DNA from: Protonemura montana
Taxonomy: Eukaryota > Arthropoda > Insecta > Plecoptera > Nemouridae
Assembly (NCBI GenBank): GCA_947568835.1
Contig: CANOQG010000003.1
Location: 620,001-684,000, forward strand
DNA length: 64,000 nucleotides
Reading direction: 5' to 3'
The translations under genes were made by a program, and so were the position numbers. The notes under the pieces are model-generated. The model was not told the origin of the DNA. It was given only the letters and a program-made list of their open reading frames with translations, and did not search any database. Numbering within the stretch: the first letter of the stretch is position 1; each line of letters starts with the position of its first letter. Positions 60,601 to 64,000 of the stretch are shown piece after piece.

Positions 60601-61202
60601 TGGTATTGTTTGGTTTTGTTTGGAAGTGTATGGTATTAAATGTTTTTGGATGGTATTCTATGAAATTTTATGGGTTTCTTTGATATAATATGGTTCTCTA
60701 TGGTATTTGGAGGTATTCGATAGTATTATTTGGTATCCTATGATGTTGTATGGAATGGTTTGGTATTCTATATGTTCCTATGTGTTTTTATATTTTTTAT
60801 GGTATTTTTTGGTATCCTCTGGTATTTTATGAGTTTCAATGGATTTCTATGGTATAAGAAGATACTTAATGGTGTTGTTATGTATTGAATGGTATTCGAT
60901 GATACAGTTTGGTATTTTTAGGTATTCTATGGTATTGTATGGTATTGTATGGTATTCTATTGTATTGTATGGTATTCTAGGTCCCCTTTGGTATTGTATG
61001 ATATTGTTTGGTATTTTATGGGTTTGTTTGGTATTTTATGGCATTTTATGGTATTGTATTGTATGGAATGGAATTTTATGGTTTTCTTAGGGTTTCTTTG
61101 GATTCGAATTGTTTTCTTTCAAAGAAAACTCGAGACACGTTTAAACTAAAATGCCCACTCCCTCAAAATCGTAAGGTGCCGTTAGGCATCGGGTACTGCT
61201 AG
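57624..61202 (+). mobile_element. Complete plus minisatellite Helitron with autonomous-type 5' end (3,579 bp)
   Basis: It begins directly after the previous CTAG with TTAACC. Its 5' ~700 bp is related to the autonomous leader at its outer part (GTGGGTGG/GGCTGG repeats, GTAACCGGCCGCTCTACTGG) and then to the non-autonomous module. It is followed by 2.7 kb of minisatellite and the 3' end with CTAG at 61199-61202. There is no supported gene. Confidence 0.87.
58376..61112 (+). repeat. 10-bp minisatellite, plus strand
   Basis: About 270 ATGGTATTCT-type units. The strings of variants parallel those at 55428-57543, including the degenerate end, so the two arrays are copies of one ancestor that later gained and lost blocks. 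Confidence 0.93.
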
Positions 61203-62139
61203 TTAACCTTATATAAAAGCCTTAAAATGTGATGTTCAACTTTTTAGTTTGTGGGTGGGTGGCTGGCTGGCTGGCTGGGATGTAACCGGCCGCTCTACTG
61301 GTTATGGAAATTGTGAAATGAGACTCAAAACGTACGAAAATGGGCTAGAATTTTTCAGTATTAACTTTTCCATTGGCAGGCGTCATTTTCACAGCGATTT
61401 AAAATCGTTTTTATGGTGAAAAGTTGCTAAATATGACGGCAAGATATCTCAGAGCCAGGTGATGCAGCTCAATTTTTATAACTCTTTTAATACTCAAGTT
61501 TTTCTAGCCTGGAGCTCCACGGTGATTTTTCATGCATTCATATTAAATTTGTTGATGTAATTGAGCGAAAACACATTTAATTGCGATCGTTTTACGTGAA
61601 AAAGAATTAATTTTGCTAATAAACTGACAGCTTTGATCAATTTTTTGCTTTTTTGACACCACGGCAAGGTGTACGAAATCGTGTAAGTATCTTTTCAGCA
61701 GTGGATCATCAGGCCAAATTAAACGTCAAAATGGGTTGAAATGTCAAACTATCTACTAAAACCCCTTTGTGTCTGGCAAAAATCGGTCAAAAACGACAGT
61801 AAATGGTTATTATTTGTACATTTGTACATGATTTTAAAGCACTATATGAAAAGCGACATTTTTAAGGTGAGTTGATGGGATACGGTGATTTAAACAGGAT
61901 TCCAAATGCAACTTCATATGAAACAGGCAGGTAAGGTAAAAGTTTGACTCTTTAAAGGCGTAAAGATTGTATTTTTATTGCACATTTTGTGTTCAATTGT
62001 GTTTCTTTAGTTTAATTGTGTTTCATAAAGGTATAAACATCTTGCCGATTTAAGCCGAAATTGTTCAAATAAGACGCGTATTATTCAACACCAGCCTAGA
62101 CAAAATTCCACCACCTACTTCAAACGGAAATGATATTTC

Positions 62140-63380
62140 CGACTTTTATGCAAATCACCTGTGGGTTAACTTTCCATTGCTAGCAACCTAAGCATGGAAT
62201 ATGGATTTCTTAACAACCAAACGATACTAAATATGTTTTTTAGAGATTATTCCGACAAATCTTGATTTTAAGTGACAGATCGCAAAAACAGGTGACAATT
62301 CTTTTGCATCGACGTAAGAAGCCGTGAAAAAAATTATAATTTTCAAGACTGCCGTGAATTTGCAACAGGTTTTCAAACGCAAAGTGTTTAGCGAGAACAT
62401 TTTTATTTAAATTTGTGTTTTTTTACCGCGCAAATACGTAATTGATACCTATATCAAGGTACCTATTAATTGTTTTGAATGCGAAAAACAATGTATTCAC
62501 AATTTCTTTGGCACTTTTAAAGGCTGTCCTGAACATTTGGCATAGCTTAGCAAAGCATAGCATAGCATAGCATAGCATAGCATAGCATAGCATAACATAG
62601 CATAGCATAGCAAAGCATAGCTAAGCATAGCAAAGCATAGCATAGCATATCATAGAATAGCAAAGCATAGCATAGCATATCATAGAATAGCAAAGCATAG
62701 CATAGCATAGCATAGCAAAGCATAGCATAGCATAGCAAAGCATAGCATAGCAAAGCATAGCAAAGCATAGCATAGCAAAGCATAGCATAGCATAACAAAG
62801 CATAGCATAGCAAAGCATAGCATAGCAAAGCATAGCATAGCATAGCAAAGCATAGCATAGCAAAGCATAGCATAGCATAGCATAGCAAAGCATAGCATAG
62901 CAAAGCATAGCATAGCATAGCAAAGCATAGCAAAGCATAGCATAGCAAAGCATAGCATAGCATAGCATAGCATAGCAAAGCATAGCATAGCATAGCATAG
63001 CATAGCATAGCATAGCAAAGCATAGCATAGCATAGCATAGCATAGCATAGCATAGCATAGCAAAGCATAGCATAGCATAGCATAGCATAGCAAAGCATAG
63101 CATAGCATAGCATAGCATAGTAAAGCATAGCATAGCAAAGCATAGCATAGCATAGCATAGCAAAGCATAGCATAGCATAGCATAGCATAGCAGAGCAAAG
63201 CATAGCATAGCATAGCATAGCATAGCAAAGCATAGCATAGCATAGCATTGCATAGCAAAGCAAAGCATAGGAAAGCATAGCATAGCATAGCATAGCATAG
63301 CAAAGCAATCTGACTTTAATGCAAATCACCTGTTGGTTTATTCTCTATTGCTAGCAACCTATAAGCATGGAATACGGATT
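62140..63380. repeat. ~70-bp direct repeats flanking the CATAG array
   Basis: 62140-62208 and 63312-63380 are alike: both have GACTTT(T/A)ATGCAAATCACC, TTGCTAGCAACCTA and AGCATGGAATA. They differ at roughly 15 % of positions. They bracket about 1.1 kb containing the pentanucleotide array. Confidence 0.7.
62541..63307 (-). repeat. CATAG pentanucleotide array with CAAAG variants
   Basis: About 153 units of CATAG, interspersed with CAAAG (plus rare TCATAG, CAGAG, CATTG). On the minus strand the unit CTATG has no stop in any frame, giving long MLCYA open frames up to 260 codons. I regard these as by-products of the repeat. Confidence 0.96.
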
Positions 63381-63401
63381 TTACAGATTTTATATCCAGA
63401 G

Positions 63402-63715
63402 CTCTATTCAGGTTATTTGAGATCAGCTGGCTGGATCCTATGCTCTATCCAGGTTATTTGAGATCAGCTGACTGGATCCTATGCTCTATCCAGGTTATTT
63501 GAGATCAGCTGGCTGGATTCTATGCTCTATCCAGGTTATTTGAGATTAGCTGGCTAGATCCTATGCTCTTTCTATGTTATTTAACATTAGCTGGCTGGAT
63601 CCTATGCTCTATTCAGGTTATTTGAGTTCAGCTGGCTGGATCTTATGCTCTATCCAGGTTAATTGAGATCAGCTGACTGGATTCTATGCTTTTTTCAGGT
63701 TATTTTAAATCAGCA
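63402..63715 (+). repeat. 41-bp tandem repeat, about 7.6 units
   Basis: Units begin at 63402, 63443, 63484, 63525, 63566, 63607, 63648 and 63689, exactly 41 bp apart. Core: CTCTATCCAGGTTATTTGAG, then ATCAGCTGGCTGGATCCTATG. Units differ by a few substitutions and by no indels that I could see until the last partial unit. Confidence 0.95.
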
Positions 63716-64000
63716 GTTTGTAGCTTTATATGTATTGGGCAATGGGCTTTTATAATGCCTTCTGAATGTAAATTAAAAGACGTATTTTAAAAAGAAATAT
63801 ATCCCAGGTCTAAGGACCTAGGTAATGGCCTAGGGCCATATTTGAGTAATGATCTGGCCATCAGGCATGCCCGCAGCAGAGCATAGAGTAGCTACTGGTG
63901 AAGAGGCAAAAGGCTTATTTAAATTGAAAGGGCCCAAAACTATATTTTCTTATCATTTTCTTAGTTCTTTAGGTGGTGGTCCCATAAAAGGCTTTAAAAA

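Larger units (their letters stand above)
61203..64000 (+). mobile_element. Plus Helitron with CATAG array and 41-bp repeats, 3' end beyond window
   Basis: It starts TTAACCTTATATAAAAG right after the CTAG at 61202. About 61203-62030 is the reverse-complement counterpart of the autonomous leader as far as its CCTGTTTCATATGAAG part. Then come unfamiliar sequence, a pentanucleotide array, a 41-bp repeat, and a segment near 63810-63890 distantly like the CTAGG/GGGCATA region inside the 3' end of copy A. The last bases (GGTGGTCCCATAAAAGGC) resemble the run-in to the 3' terminus of the short plus elements, so the CTAG should lie within about 100 bp to the right. Confidence 0.78.

Noticed and set aside
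62547..63329. 260-codon minus frame of MLCYA repeats
   Set aside because: A direct product of the CATAG pentanucleotide, which has no stop on that strand.

Overview
The window is eukaryotic, almost certainly animal, repeat DNA. I find no host gene, rRNA, tRNA or prokaryotic feature. It is AT-rich throughout except for two long GC-richer reading frames on the minus strand (3626-9169 and 48145-53757). Both encode intact Helitron transposases (RepHel: HUH/Y2 replication initiator fused to a Pif1-type helicase). The first 17 bases hold the start codon of a third copy. Motifs such as TGACATTGACG and TGTCAAA in the non-coding parts are common in insects, but this is only a weak hint of host.

Nearly every base belongs to a Helitron-like element. 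Each element ends 3' with a short stem-loop (TGCC-GTTA-GGCA core) about 12 nt before a terminal CTAG. Each begins 5' with TTAACCTTATATAAAAG. The 3' CTAG of one copy is fused directly to the 5' TTAACC of the next, so the window is a head-to-tail chain of about 22 whole or partial elements. Layout: 1-1685 is the 5' part of autonomous copy 0 (-). 1686-10836 is autonomous copy A (-). 10837-14970 is a non-autonomous element with a 10-bp minisatellite (-). 14971-26085 is a compound block of a truncated minus element, three ~1-kb plus elements, a truncated plus minisatellite element and two minus minisatellite elements. 26086-37209 is a near-exact second copy of that block. 37210-43191 holds two more 2,991-bp minus minisatellite elements. 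43192-46191 is a hybrid element with a minisatellite body and the 5' end of the autonomous family. 46192-55427 is autonomous copy B (-). 55428-57623 and 57624-61202 are plus minisatellite elements. 61203-64000 is a plus element with a CATAG pentanucleotide array and a 41-bp tandem repeat; the window stops just before its expected 3' end.

The autonomous copies presumably supply the RepHel protein. The others share only about 45 bp at the 5' end and about 28 bp at the 3' end with them, so these ends are the likely cis signals for mobilisation in trans. Orientation switches fall at A^T dinucleotides, and element 10837-14970 preserves the matching uninterrupted sequences, which fits Helitron target choice and nested insertion. 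Homogeneity of the 2,991-bp and ~11.12-kb units points to very recent amplification, or to an assembly effect that long reads would settle.
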